Translations under genes and position numbers: made by a program | Notes under the pieces: generated by a model | The model's input: only the letters and a program-made list of their open reading frames with translations | Told to the model about the DNA's origin: nothing | Databases searched by the model: none | Assembly: GCA_965215475.1 (NCBI GenBank) | Contig: OZ244061.1 | Span: 2,170,001-2,234,000 of the forward strand | Direction: 5' to 3' | Length of the DNA stretch: 64,000 nucleotides | Source of the DNA: Bin80 sp965215475 | Lineage (GTDB): Bacteria; Bacteroidota; Rhodothermia; Rhodothermales; Bin80 | In this document: one piece after another, positions 55,323-64,000 of the stretch | Numbering within the stretch: position 1 is the first letter of the stretch | Layout of the letters: each line of letters opens with the position of its first letter

Positions 55323-56104
55323 GAGTGCTTAATGATTACTGAGGAGCTGTTTCCAACAAGATAATTCCCTCGAGTCAATAATTGGCATCAAGTTCCAGAT
55401 GATCATTATTTCATGGAGTTTCAGTATACCTTCCTTCATAGAAATACTTCGCTTTGAAACGAGGCACATATTTTGCCAACAAGTACTTACGTGCCATCAA
55501 GAGCAAGCGTAGAAATTAGAGTATATGCTGAGAATCTTACGGGAATGAAAATTATGGACACTATGATTTTTTTCACTGCTCAGTTCAGCTTTGAAAATAC
55601 AAGATCCTGACGAGTACACCACCATCGTCTGCATTTATCCGGTTGGCAGAATGGTAGTTCATAAATAATTTTGAGGATTGGTTCTGGAAGTAGGCACTTT
55701 GGATGAAATGCAGTCAGAAGTGTTCTATATTAGGGCCGGTATTCCTGTGGGACAATCATGGATTGATGGACTTAGAGAGAGCCAATGTAACGCTGCGCCG
55801 GTCATTTCATGAGGTACTATCTAGAGACACAGATCTGATACATCATCCAGCATCTTTGCATAAAGTAATAGACTCTTATTTTGCTGTGGGAAGATAGATT
55901 ATATGTTCAGATGACCACCTATGCAGGGCAAATATTCGACTACTGGAGGGAGGGGGGATATTTGGAAAATGAAGGATTAAAGCTGAGATGAAACTCCCGA
56001 CGGAACCATGCTATTCAGGTATCAAGATAGCGTAAGAGTGATGGGGCCAGCGAAGATAAAAGTTGCTACTAACTTCAGGCTATTCCTTGCACAGAAACTC
56101 TCTC
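55323..56104 (+). other. 782-bp gene-poor region before the defence operon
   Basis: AT-rich DNA between the sugar isomerase and the 3' end of the PLD/helicase gene. The only longer frame (55703-55897, 64 codons, plus) resembles nothing known. No tRNA or clear terminator was seen. It could hold decayed DNA at the edge of an acquired island. Confidence 0.45.
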
Positions 56105-59100
56105 CTAAGGCATGCCATTCTCGCATTCAATCGCCATCCAACATAGAAGCTTAATATCATCTATGTCTATGAGGGGTAGGGCAGGCGGGGGTTGACTTCG
56201 CTCTATACCTGTGTTCATGACATATTCTACGAGATCATTTGACAGAGAGTATTTCTCCGATTGTTGCAGATCTTCTCTGGACTTGAAAAGAGTGCGGAGC
56301 TCATTCTGCTCACGGCGTGGCCAAGGTGATTCCAGAATGTCAAGAGCATCTCTTGTGAGATCCGACTCTATTTCTCGTGGAGGATATTCACGAATAAATT
56401 CAGCAACCTGATGATTTATCCGATCTACTTTGGGTTGTAGGTTTGCCGGATCTGTCTCGTGCATCCAGTGTGCCATAATATGGGACTGAGCATCATCCCA
56501 GAAATCGTAGACATGCTCATGAAGATTGTCTGGATACCAAGTTGAAGTAGTTTCGTCACATTCAATTATGCGCAGGCAGGTTCCCAGTTCATGGATGATG
56601 GATTCTTTCCCACCAGTCGGTTTCCAGTCAGAGTCCGCAGGGACGAAGCGCAGATAGGTTCGTTCATAATCTGAATCATGTCCAACGACTGCACAGAAAA
56701 ACAATCCGCGCTGATTCCCTTTTCGCATGCCCGAACCAGCTTTCCAAGGTAACGTTTCAATTTTCTTCCCCAGTTCTTTATGAGCTTTACGGAGTGTCTG
56801 CCTGTATTCTTCGCCGGTCTGGGCAGCCGCAACGGTTCCTCCACGCTCGAAAAGGGACGGATCTTCTCGTAGGAGCTTTTCAATTTCCTGGCGTGTTTCG
56901 GTGAAAACCTGATCCCCATGTGCACCTTCTTTGAGAGGTGCTGAAACCCCAACGCTGGCTGCCGCCATGGCCAGTTTTCCGAGAATCCGTGATTCCAGAT
57001 TCAGAAGCTCATCAAGCCGGTCAGCCGGGAAGATGGTTCGTAGGAATACCCGTTTGTGTTGGCTGTTGATTCGGTCAATGCGTCCGTGTCGCTGTACCAG
57101 TCGCATCGGGTTCCATGGAACGTCATAGTTGATGATGTGGCGGCATTGTTGCAGGTTTACCCCTTCGGCTAGGATGTCTGTCGTAATCAGGATATCGTAC
57201 CGATCTGTATCTGAACCAGATCGTGCTTGCATGGAGACGGGAGCAAACCCTAAAACGGCTTTGTTCTTGGAAACTCCACCAAATTCTCGAGAGCCGCTGA
57301 CTGCGGCGAGACGGCCTTGGTATGGAGAAAGTTCTGGGCGTTTTTTGAGTTCCTGTTTCAGGAAATCCCAAATCCACTTAACGGTATCTGCAAAGGAGGA
57401 GAAAATCAGAACTTTTCGCTTCTGGGCTTCGTCAATGGCATCGGATGCTTCGTATTCGGCCTGTGTCGCGATTTCAATGAGTTCATCTGACAATGACCTG
57501 AGTTTGGCATCACCTTGATTGGATATGGATGCCGCGGAGTCTTCTAAACTTTGAAGCAGGTCTCGGTCGCGTGACACATGTCTTTTTAGGAGCGTAGTGT
57601 CAAAGGCTCTGGCGTCTGCAATCTCTTCAGAATGTTTTTTCAAAAGATCTTCAAAGATAATTTCGTCGTCTCCTGAAACTTCCTGATCTTTCAGGAAAGC
57701 TGTCGTCACAACATGCCCTTTCTCTAGAGCTTCAAGAAACTGGTCATGCTGCCGAACCATTTTTCGTATGGTTTCTCTAAAGGCAAAGCAGGAAGACTCA
57801 AATCGTTTCAGTAATCCAGAACGTAGTAGCCCCGTCATGGCTCGCATGCGGCCATTTTCTTCCTGATCTAGGGGTTCAATCCGATATGAATCTGGCATGT
57901 AGCGAGCGAAGCGGATGTTACGGTTTCCATCGGGATCAAGTGTTTTCTCTAGTTGGTCAAAAAATCCAGGCAATTGATGCTCCAATGCGTAGCGAACTGT
58001 GATAGCTTCGGGTTTGGGAAAAACGATAGCTCTTCGAGTTCCATCGGATCCTTTGATGGTATCATTGGGATAATGTTTTTTTACAAATTGGCGTGTCCGT
58101 TTGACTGTGGTTGCATCAATGATCGGATAGAGTATATCGGGGCTAAGGTTTGTAGGATTCGTTCGCATGGCTTCCATAAAACGTTGCCGGATTGACAGGA
58201 TTCCCCGGTCCGCGAGATGTGCATCCTGTCGTACAAAGAAGTGGATTAGGTAATAGAGATCCCAGAGCGAATTGTTGACCGGAGTTGCTGTGAGCAGGAG
58301 GAGATCTCGTTTTTGACCAAATAGCAGGCGACGCAGAACCGCAGCTCGGGTTGGAGTATTAGGGTTGCGGTAATTATGAGCTTCGTCAATGATGACGAGT
58401 TGGTATTCTTTCAGCGGCTGTTGCAGATGCTCCTTGGCCGCCTTCGGGCGCTGTTGGTCGCGTAGTTGTTGATCATTTGCTAACTCTTCAAAGGACATAC
58501 ACTCTATGGCCCGAGATATTCCATATTCATTTAGAAATTGCTTCCATGTAGTGTCACGTAGGGCAGCAGGGCATATCAATAGTGCACGTTGGCGTTGAGC
58601 GCTATAAATTTGCAAGATTTCTCCGGCAATGAAGGTTTTACCAAGTCCAACCTCGTCGGCTACAATTGCCCCACCTCTTTCCCGGATCAGGCGGCGTGCA
58701 CGGGCAACACCATGTTTCTGAAAGGTTGTTAGCGGAAGGTTTTTGTCCTCTTGAATTTCTTCCTCCATCTCTTTGCCGTAGAGTTGCCATAGCACTCGAA
58801 GGAAAATGATCCATGGTGCTTGCATCTCAAAAACTACCTCATAGATCTCCGCCAGATTGTAGGGTTCCGCCTCCTCCCAAAGATCATCAAACCATTCTTT
58901 GGCTTCATGGAGAATCGTAGGATCAGGGCAACCCAAATTCAACTCTAGATTTTCCGTGAGTCCAGCCTGGGTCAAGTTTGACGAGCCGGCAATGATACCC
59001 CCATTTTCATGGGAACTATGGATATAAGCCTTAGCGTGCAGAAAGGATTTTGTATATCTCCGGACTTGCATATTGCCGCGACGGAGGATAGTGATCAGTG

Positions 59101-59473
59101 CTTCCAGTGCTACACGACTGGTTTGAGTGAAGGGTAATTGATCTCGATCATATGCGAGGTTTTTTGCCTGATTATTCCAAGCTGCATGGATGCGCCGTTT
59201 TTGGTGGTCTATGGAAGTTTCGTTGAGTCGTTTTGGGTCGGGAATGGGAAGGCCGCTCGGCTCGGCTCCAAGCAATAGCCGAACATTGGGGATGTCTTTA
59301 AGCTGATCGGCAATGTATCTGAACCCTGCTGGACTGAAAAAGGCCGTAGCAATTCGAAGTTGATCGGGAGCCTGATCTGCGTGCTCGGAATCAGAGCTTT
59401 GTAGAGTTTCCGTCAGTACCCGGGCAAGTGTATTCCCCTTTTGATTATCGATAAAGGCGGTTTCTTTGTTCAT
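56105..59473 (-). CDS. PLD-nuclease/SNF2-helicase fusion (defence-like)
   Basis: 1122-aa restriction-helicase protein. An N-terminal phospholipase-D-type nuclease domain (about 20-210) has a single HxK motif (His146, Lys148 in FLHAKAYI) followed by GSSNLTQAGL. A SNF2-type SF2 helicase follows: DEVGLGKT (273-280), DEAH (363-366) in VIIDEAHNYRNP, LTATPVNNSLWDL and the C-terminal QRHGRIDRINSQ. One HKD motif suggests dimerisation, as in BfiI and DISARM DrmC. The frame opens upstream, but ATG 59473 overlaps the previous stop by ATGA and begins MNKETAFIDN. Likely the cutting/translocating arm of the system. Confidence 0.9.
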   Translation of the reverse strand: MNKETAFIDNQKGNTLARVLTETLQSSDSEHADQAPDQLRIATAFFSPAGFRYIADQLKDIPNVRLLLGAEPSGLPIPDPKRLNETSIDHQKRRIHAAWNNQAKNLAYDRDQLPFTQTSRVALEALITILRRGNMQVRRYTKSFLHAKAYIHSSHENGGIIAGSSNLTQAGLTENLELNLGCPDPTILHEAKEWFDDLWEEAEPYNLAEIYEVVFEMQAPWIIFLRVLWQLYGKEMEEEIQEDKNLPLTTFQKHGVARARRLIRERGGAIVADEVGLGKTFIAGEILQIYSAQRQRALLICPAALRDTTWKQFLNEYGISRAIECMSFEELANDQQLRDQQRPKAAKEHLQQPLKEYQLVIIDEAHNYRNPNTPTRAAVLRRLLFGQKRDLLLLTATPVNNSLWDLYYLIHFFVRQDAHLADRGILSIRQRFMEAMRTNPTNLSPDILYPIIDATTVKRTRQFVKKHYPNDTIKGSDGTRRAIVFPKPEAITVRYALEHQLPGFFDQLEKTLDPDGNRNIRFARYMPDSYRIEPLDQEENGRMRAMTGLLRSGLLKRFESSCFAFRETIRKMVRQHDQFLEALEKGHVVTTAFLKDQEVSGDDEIIFEDLLKKHSEEIADARAFDTTLLKRHVSRDRDLLQSLEDSAASISNQGDAKLRSLSDELIEIATQAEYEASDAIDEAQKRKVLIFSSFADTVKWIWDFLKQELKKRPELSPYQGRLAAVSGSREFGGVSKNKAVLGFAPVSMQARSGSDTDRYDILITTDILAEGVNLQQCRHIINYDVPWNPMRLVQRHGRIDRINSQHKRVFLRTIFPADRLDELLNLESRILGKLAMAAASVGVSAPLKEGAHGDQVFTETRQEIEKLLREDPSLFERGGTVAAAQTGEEYRQTLRKAHKELGKKIETLPWKAGSGMRKGNQRGLFFCAVVGHDSDYERTYLRFVPADSDWKPTGGKESIIHELGTCLRIIECDETTSTWYPDNLHEHVYDFWDDAQSHIMAHWMHETDPANLQPKVDRINHQVAEFIREYPPREIESDLTRDALDILESPWPRREQNELRTLFKSREDLQQSEKYSLSNDLVEYVMNTGIERSQPPPALPLIDIDDIKLLCWMAIECENGMP

Positions 59474-59826
59474 TCTACAGGATCCAGTACAAAGCGGGCG
59501 TTTTCTTGGTACCAATTCTGGCGTCTCTGGCACAGGTATACCGTACCTAACAGGTTAGCACTGGGCTTTGAAATTTTATGTTCTCCCATTGTCCATAAAT
59601 CTTGGATAGGCAACCTATCTTCCATTGGTTTTGACAGGAAAAGAGAGCCAATGGGAGCATGCGTGAAATTGGCAAAAGCCTTCATTTGCCTGAGTGTGGG
59701 CACTTTCTCACCGCTTTCCCAATCGTCATATGTAGGAAAGCGTTTACGCAGTTTTTCCGGGTTGACTTGACCATGCTCGCATGCCCAGCGAAGCAATTCG
59801 GGGTTTACGTCTATGCATGGGGTCAT
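59470..59826 (-). CDS. XRE-type HTH protein, N-terminal half of an ImmA/IrrE regulator
   Basis: 118-aa protein. It contains an XRE-type HTH (VNPELLRWACEHG, RFPTYDDWESGEKVPTLRQM) and the linker PIGSLFLSKPMEDRLPIQD, then LLGTVYLCQRRQNWYQENAR. This is the N-terminal part of the XRE-ImmA/IrrE metallopeptidases known from many genomes, but the peptidase with its HExxH is absent and the protein ends right after the WYQE segment. It overlaps both neighbours by four bases (ATGA); start chosen at ATG 59826. It could be the operon's regulator or an adaptor. Not a damaged gene by appearance. Confidence 0.85.
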   Translation of the reverse strand: MTPCIDVNPELLRWACEHGQVNPEKLRKRFPTYDDWESGEKVPTLRQMKAFANFTHAPIGSLFLSKPMEDRLPIQDLWTMGEHKISKPSANLLGTVYLCQRRQNWYQENARFVLDPVE

Positions 59827-62800
59827 TGCCTTTTTCTCCATTTTTGATAATGACGAAGTACGCCCGAGAGACGAACTCCATAATCCCAGCCTTCGCGGAA
59901 GGTTTCGAAGATGTGGACGAGTTGCGATTCGCTGAGCTCATACAGATGCGCGACCACGGCATCCAGTTCATGAATATGATCTTCTTTTTCAGCTTCATCC
60001 AAGGGGCCGTAGGCAACTTCAACCTTGTTAGCCCACTTGGCAAAGCGATCATCTGGGCAGGCGAGTCGCGCGGCAAGCTCAACGGTACGTTTCCATAGTG
60101 GACTTTTTCGCGAAGAGCGGGGGATAGGAAATGGATTTATCACGAAATAAGAGAGGCTAATTTCGACAAAGCGACGTGCATACCAATCCAATGGGATTGA
60201 CGAAAGAATCCCGAGGAGAAAAGCTTGATCTTTTTCATCTCCACGAGGCCAGAGAAAATACGGCCCCTTAGCAGTTATGAATACATTTGGCGGTATAAGG
60301 CAGGTGATAACGGTCCGTTGATCCGTAGCACGTGCAACATCCCTGAACGCTATTCGTGCTCGGTAGCAGGGTAAGGTTGCACGGTTTAATCGATACTCTA
60401 GGGGAAATTCCGAGTGTACACTACGGTGGTTTTTTCCCCCTCTCTGACGCTTGGATTGTAGAAAATCTAGGACAGGCTCAGGATCCGCCCATGCGTAGTA
60501 CGTACCCGTATCGGGTGTCCAGAGATCGAAAGATGCTCCCTTATATACGGGCCAGAAACCATCGGGGCGTTTTTCATTTTCCAAATCCATAAGATATTTC
60601 TGAAACGTGGGATCTAGCTCGCGGTCTGGGCGTGCTCGCCACCCCCCCCCCACATCATTATCATATATTTTCAGGTCCAGCCTAGGAGACTTACGAAGCT
60701 GGGCAAATACCTGAACCGAATCTGATTTCGGCAAGAGAGGAAGGGAAACCGTGTCGTTCCAGTTGTTGATCTCTTCAAGGGAAAAGACTTGAGGATTCTT
60801 GGTTGTTTTTGTCCCAAAGTCAGCCAATGAATTATAGGGGCCTCTCAGTGAGATTGCTTTTCCCGCGGGTTTCCCATGTTGTGCACATAAGAGGACAATA
60901 GTATATTGTGGAGTTACTTCGTCAAATACCCATCCTCTACGATTTTTCAATGTGGTGACTTCCACATCTGACGCTTGGGCAAACAATGCTTTCCGAAAGT
61001 GTTCTGATCCCTTGGCAGAAAATGCATTTCGTGGTAGTACGACCCCGATGTATCCACCATGTTCACACGTGAGCCTCCAGAAACGCCAGCAAAACGCCTT
61101 ATAGAGATCAGGGTCTCCCGTACCGATTCCGGGGAAATCACCACTGACGAGAACTTTCCGTAATGTGTACGTTTCTTTAATTTCACGCTCATAAAGTACA
61201 ACCAAATCAGGGCGCTCGTTTCGTAGACTCTCCTTTTCGGCTTCTTGTTCGCGCTGAGGTTTCCCACGTAATCCCGGAAAGTGTCGCCCCCAGAAAGCAT
61301 CTTGTTCTATTTTAATTTTTTCCCAAGGGGGATTGCCAAGGATTACATCAAACCCCGCACGTGGGCGCAGAAATACCTCAGGGAAGGCAATCGGAAAATG
61401 AACCGCAGAGAGGGAACCCAAATCTTGGCGGGTGACATCAAGGGCTTCCTGCATCTTCGGGGTTTCCAAGTCGAGCGAATCAGAAAGTTCTTCCCACTCG
61501 TCAAGAATTTCTCTGATAACTGGGTTATTGCTAATCGGTGCAGCAGTCAAGAGGTCACAGAATATTTCCGTGCTTTGAAGTGCAATACGAATATCATCCT
61601 GCGCGGTGCGTGCTTTCTCAACATCCTCCAGAGAGGAATCATTACTGTTCGCGAGGCGCCGAAGAGGCTTTTCCGCTTTTCCAAGCAGCCTCTGGGAGTC
61701 AAGATTAAATAATGGAATAGAAAGCTCCTGGAACTTATTCCGCAACTCGGCAATGCTTCCTACGCCAACCAGTGCATTCCCCTGAATCAGTGTTCGGTCA
61801 AGAAAAGAAAGAGGTAATCCGGGGACGAACGTGTGAATCCAAACGGCAAGTCGTGCAAGTTGAACAGCAAGCGAGTTGATGTCCACCCCGTAAATACACC
61901 GCCGGGCGATGAGGCGCCGAAGGAGTTGACTATCTTCAATGGGATCATCTTTGCTGGTCTCACTCAGATTTTCCTTTGCAACAGATCTCAGTTCCGCCAA
62001 CTCATTCATGATGCCAGGTAGGTTGCGTCCAGCAAGATAGTCCGCCATCTGTTGCTCCATGAGATCAATGGCACTGATCAGAAAATGTGCAGAACCCATC
62101 GCAATGTCTGCCACACGGAAATCAAAGAATGCTTCATCGGCATCGGTATCATCCAACGCGTCGAGCCTCTCAAAATGATCTTTTAAAGCAGACTTCAAGG
62201 CTCCATCTAATAGATGATCCACAGCAAAGGCTTTTGTGTAATAACTGCCAGAAGATTTCCGTGCTCCAGACTGGTTGTGCAGATAGACATCTCCCGCAGA
62301 GACAGCCGGGGTCTGTCCTTCTTTGGCGGGCACGTACACGTCATCACCGTTCTTTTGTCTTTTCAGCACAAGATCCATGTCCGCCTTTGCTAACCCAGAT
62401 TCAAGGAGACCTTCATAGATGGTGCCAAATTCACGCACCCCGAGCGAGCGAAAATCAACAGCTCCCAGACCTTCAGGAGTCTGAGTCACCAGCAGATCGC
62501 GAAGAGCGACTTCAAAGCAGTCATTGGGTAGCGTAATCTCTGACAGTGCGGCACCTGCTTTGGAAATCTCTGCATCATCTAGGAACAGGGCCCCGCCATA
62601 TGCCGGCACATCCCATTCAACATTTCCCCGTGCGATGGCCTGCCAAAGATCCATGGTCTCCCGCCAGTGTGTGGCCCCCTCGGCGATCTGAGTTTGCTCT
62701 CTTTTGGCTTCTGCCAGTTCCCGTGCTTTCATTTTCAGGGAGCGGCGTTGATACGCACTGTTATTTTGATAGGGGAGTAGATCCCGATCTTCCGCATACG

Positions 62801-63887
62801 CAATGAACAGGAGACGAAACAGAACAATCAGAGCCATCTCGTAGGTCAAGGCAAGTTCGTCAGGATCAGGATCAGCGATTCCGCGTGCTTGTACGATTCC
62901 TTGCGCCAGAGTGGGGACGACATCTTCGTAAATACGTTCTCTTAGGCGTTTGGCGAGATCGCCGGCAAAGCGTGTAGATCCTTCCAAGAGCTCATACAGA
63001 CTCCCACCAGATGCCAGTGCCTCGGCCGAATAGAGGAGCCATAGATAATGCAGCTGCTCATCAGAAAGAAGCCAAGGCTGGCATTCAATGTAGGTCTCGG
63101 TACGACCACGACGACCTACACCCACATTGATATCTGTTGCATAAAGACGAATCCGATTTTCTTGGGTAAAGAGGATCCATTTCAGGTTCTTACTATCTGC
63201 CTTTCTGAATGCATAGCTAACCGGAGAAAGAAGGTTAAAGCGTTGCTCTTTGTTTTCCACCGACTCTCCTTCATGTAGCATCACAGCGAGTGCCGTATCC
63301 CGGTCATTACTTCTCAGTACGCTTGTCAGGTTGTCTAGCGGTTCAATAGAAAATCCGAGAGCTTCCAATAGAGCTTCCCCTTGAAGCCCGATTGCGACCT
63401 GTGCCTTTCTTCTGGCACGTTGGAGGTCTGCTCGTTGTGGTACGCCGTACTCCAGTTCATGTAAGGCCAATAATCCTTCATTTCTGAGTCCAGGTAGCTT
63501 TGTCTTGAATGAGGGTAGTGTTTGGGATAGAATACGAAGTGCCGCATGCCGGTCGGGTTGGTCCAACAGTTCACGACATAGCCGCTCGACTTGTCCAAGG
63601 TTCCTATCAGGATAGATGGGTGGCTCCTCACCGGTAGCACCACACAAGGATGCTTTATCCGAACGGAGGATGACTAGGATCAGAGGAGCTGCTCGATTTC
63701 CTTTACGATCTCTCCATATTTTACGTATCTCCCCATCACTCGGGTTTTTCAGTGCATGTGCAACGACTACCTCCATGGCGTGAGTACCCTCACCAATGAA
63801 GAGGCCAATCGGTTGGAGGCCAGAACTCACGATTGGTGACCAAGGCAATCGGTTTCGGTCGGAAAGAAACTCTATGTTCTCCTGCAT
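59823..63887 (-). CDS. large Eco57I/PglX-like adenine DNA methyltransferase
   Basis: 1354-aa protein. The N-terminal approximately 500 residues form an unfamiliar region (VERLCRELLDQPDRHAALRI, then LPGLRNEGLLALHELEYGVP) found, as I recall, in large type IIG-like methylases. The methylase core has GSYYT (547-551), motif I DIAMGSAHFL (594-603), GVDINSLAVQLARLA and NPPW (852-855), the N6-adenine type. Motif I has GSA where GSG is usual. A C-terminal target-recognition-like part follows. The frame begins at a TTG (63905); ATG 63887 is preferred. It likely marks self DNA and leads the operon. Confidence 0.9.
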   Translation of the reverse strand: MQENIEFLSDRNRLPWSPIVSSGLQPIGLFIGEGTHAMEVVVAHALKNPSDGEIRKIWRDRKGNRAAPLILVILRSDKASLCGATGEEPPIYPDRNLGQVERLCRELLDQPDRHAALRILSQTLPSFKTKLPGLRNEGLLALHELEYGVPQRADLQRARRKAQVAIGLQGEALLEALGFSIEPLDNLTSVLRSNDRDTALAVMLHEGESVENKEQRFNLLSPVSYAFRKADSKNLKWILFTQENRIRLYATDINVGVGRRGRTETYIECQPWLLSDEQLHYLWLLYSAEALASGGSLYELLEGSTRFAGDLAKRLRERIYEDVVPTLAQGIVQARGIADPDPDELALTYEMALIVLFRLLFIAYAEDRDLLPYQNNSAYQRRSLKMKARELAEAKREQTQIAEGATHWRETMDLWQAIARGNVEWDVPAYGGALFLDDAEISKAGAALSEITLPNDCFEVALRDLLVTQTPEGLGAVDFRSLGVREFGTIYEGLLESGLAKADMDLVLKRQKNGDDVYVPAKEGQTPAVSAGDVYLHNQSGARKSSGSYYTKAFAVDHLLDGALKSALKDHFERLDALDDTDADEAFFDFRVADIAMGSAHFLISAIDLMEQQMADYLAGRNLPGIMNELAELRSVAKENLSETSKDDPIEDSQLLRRLIARRCIYGVDINSLAVQLARLAVWIHTFVPGLPLSFLDRTLIQGNALVGVGSIAELRNKFQELSIPLFNLDSQRLLGKAEKPLRRLANSNDSSLEDVEKARTAQDDIRIALQSTEIFCDLLTAAPISNNPVIREILDEWEELSDSLDLETPKMQEALDVTRQDLGSLSAVHFPIAFPEVFLRPRAGFDVILGNPPWEKIKIEQDAFWGRHFPGLRGKPQREQEAEKESLRNERPDLVVLYEREIKETYTLRKVLVSGDFPGIGTGDPDLYKAFCWRFWRLTCEHGGYIGVVLPRNAFSAKGSEHFRKALFAQASDVEVTTLKNRRGWVFDEVTPQYTIVLLCAQHGKPAGKAISLRGPYNSLADFGTKTTKNPQVFSLEEINNWNDTVSLPLLPKSDSVQVFAQLRKSPRLDLKIYDNDVGGGWRARPDRELDPTFQKYLMDLENEKRPDGFWPVYKGASFDLWTPDTGTYYAWADPEPVLDFLQSKRQRGGKNHRSVHSEFPLEYRLNRATLPCYRARIAFRDVARATDQRTVITCLIPPNVFITAKGPYFLWPRGDEKDQAFLLGILSSIPLDWYARRFVEISLSYFVINPFPIPRSSRKSPLWKRTVELAARLACPDDRFAKWANKVEVAYGPLDEAEKEDHIHELDAVVAHLYELSESQLVHIFETFREGWDYGVRLSGVLRHYQKWRKRQ

Positions 63888-63958
63888 GATGATCTCAAAG
63901 AGCAAATGGGTTTATGGATGTTTTGATGACACTAGATTCTACAATGTTTCGGGTAGCT

Positions 63959-63986
63959 AATATAGGGATACTATAAGATTCCTCAA
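63959..63986 (-). promoter_or_regulatory. possible promoter of the defence operon
   Basis: On the minus strand TTGAGG (63986-63981) and TATATT (63964-63959) are 16 bases apart, about 70 bp before the methylase ATG. This fits a sigma-70-like promoter, though Bacteroidota-type promoters differ. Support is weak. Confidence 0.3.
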
Positions 63987-64000
63987 GATTTTTATTCATA

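Noticed and set aside
55703..55897. 64-codon plus-strand ORF in the gap before the defence operon
   Set aside because: No family resemblance, no RBS and isolated in AT-rich sequence; probably chance.
59823..60098. Plus- and minus-strand short ORFs (59744-60082, 59781-60098) near the HTH gene
   Set aside because: They overlap the methylase C-terminus in other frames and break the ATGA-linked arrangement.
56105..63887. Calling the operon a complete class 1 DISARM or BREX system
   Set aside because: No DrmA, DrmB, PglZ or BrxC gene is visible, and PLD and SNF2 are fused. Genes beyond 64000 cannot be judged.

Overview
The window reads as a chromosomal segment of a free-living, probably marine, Gram-negative bacterium of the Bacteroidota/Rhodothermota type. 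The inference rests on gene content: outer-membrane barrel and lipoproteins, S9 peptidase, ThuA proteins, sulfatase, CreD, PhoB/PhoR-like pair, N4-(GlcNAc)-asparaginase, FolE+QueD and a single-chain GcvP. Shine-Dalgarno sequences are mostly weak, TTG/ATG starts are mixed and GC looks close to 50%. The lineage call is inference and was not tested by any search.

Layout. 1-0.86 kb: decayed fibronectin-III remnant. 0.86-5.1 kb: PotABCD-type polyamine ABC operon. 5.2-8.5 kb (minus): ruvA, asparaginase, trmB, O-methyltransferase. 8.5-11.6 kb: murJ, a hypothetical gene and YqgE/AlgH. 11.6-12.7 kb (minus): folE and queD. 12.7-15.7 kb: HIT protein, outer-membrane barrel, coaE. 15.7-17.5 kb (minus): histidine kinase/response regulator. 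17.9-22.3 kb: APC/CCC-type transporter, then a glycogen synthase whose reading frame is fused to the N-terminal half of an ISNCY-type transposase. 22.4-26.4 kb: ThuA, sulfatase, and a propeller lipoprotein with a small cysteine-containing secreted peptide. 26.5-28.0 kb: dead IS3-family element. 28.1-33.8 kb (minus): TM0106-type RecB nuclease/helicase and S9 peptidase. 34-41.5 kb: sugar dehydrogenase, small membrane proteins, rnc, gcvP, creD. 41.25-44.05 kb: a 2.5-kb insertion-like segment bounded by a 274-bp direct repeat of the creD 3' end, holding a Sel1-repeat gene and a transposase relic. 44-48 kb: DUF4143-type ATPase, MerR regulator, VIT/vWA protein. 48.4-55.3 kb: second ThuA protein and a catabolic cluster (FAD oxidase, Fe-S protein, Tm-1-like protein, creatininase-like hydrolase, and a convergent sugar isomerase).

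56.1-63.9 kb (minus) is the most striking region: three genes joined by two ATGA overlaps. They encode a giant Eco57I/PglX-like adenine methylase (1354 aa), a 118-aa protein equal to only the N-terminal part of XRE-ImmA/IrrE regulators, and a PLD-nuclease/SNF2-helicase fusion (1122 aa). It looks like a compact modification-dependent anti-phage system related to, but not the same as, DISARM or BREX. It runs to within about 110 bp of the window edge, so further genes outside cannot be excluded.

No rRNA, tRNA or CRISPR array was recognised by eye.
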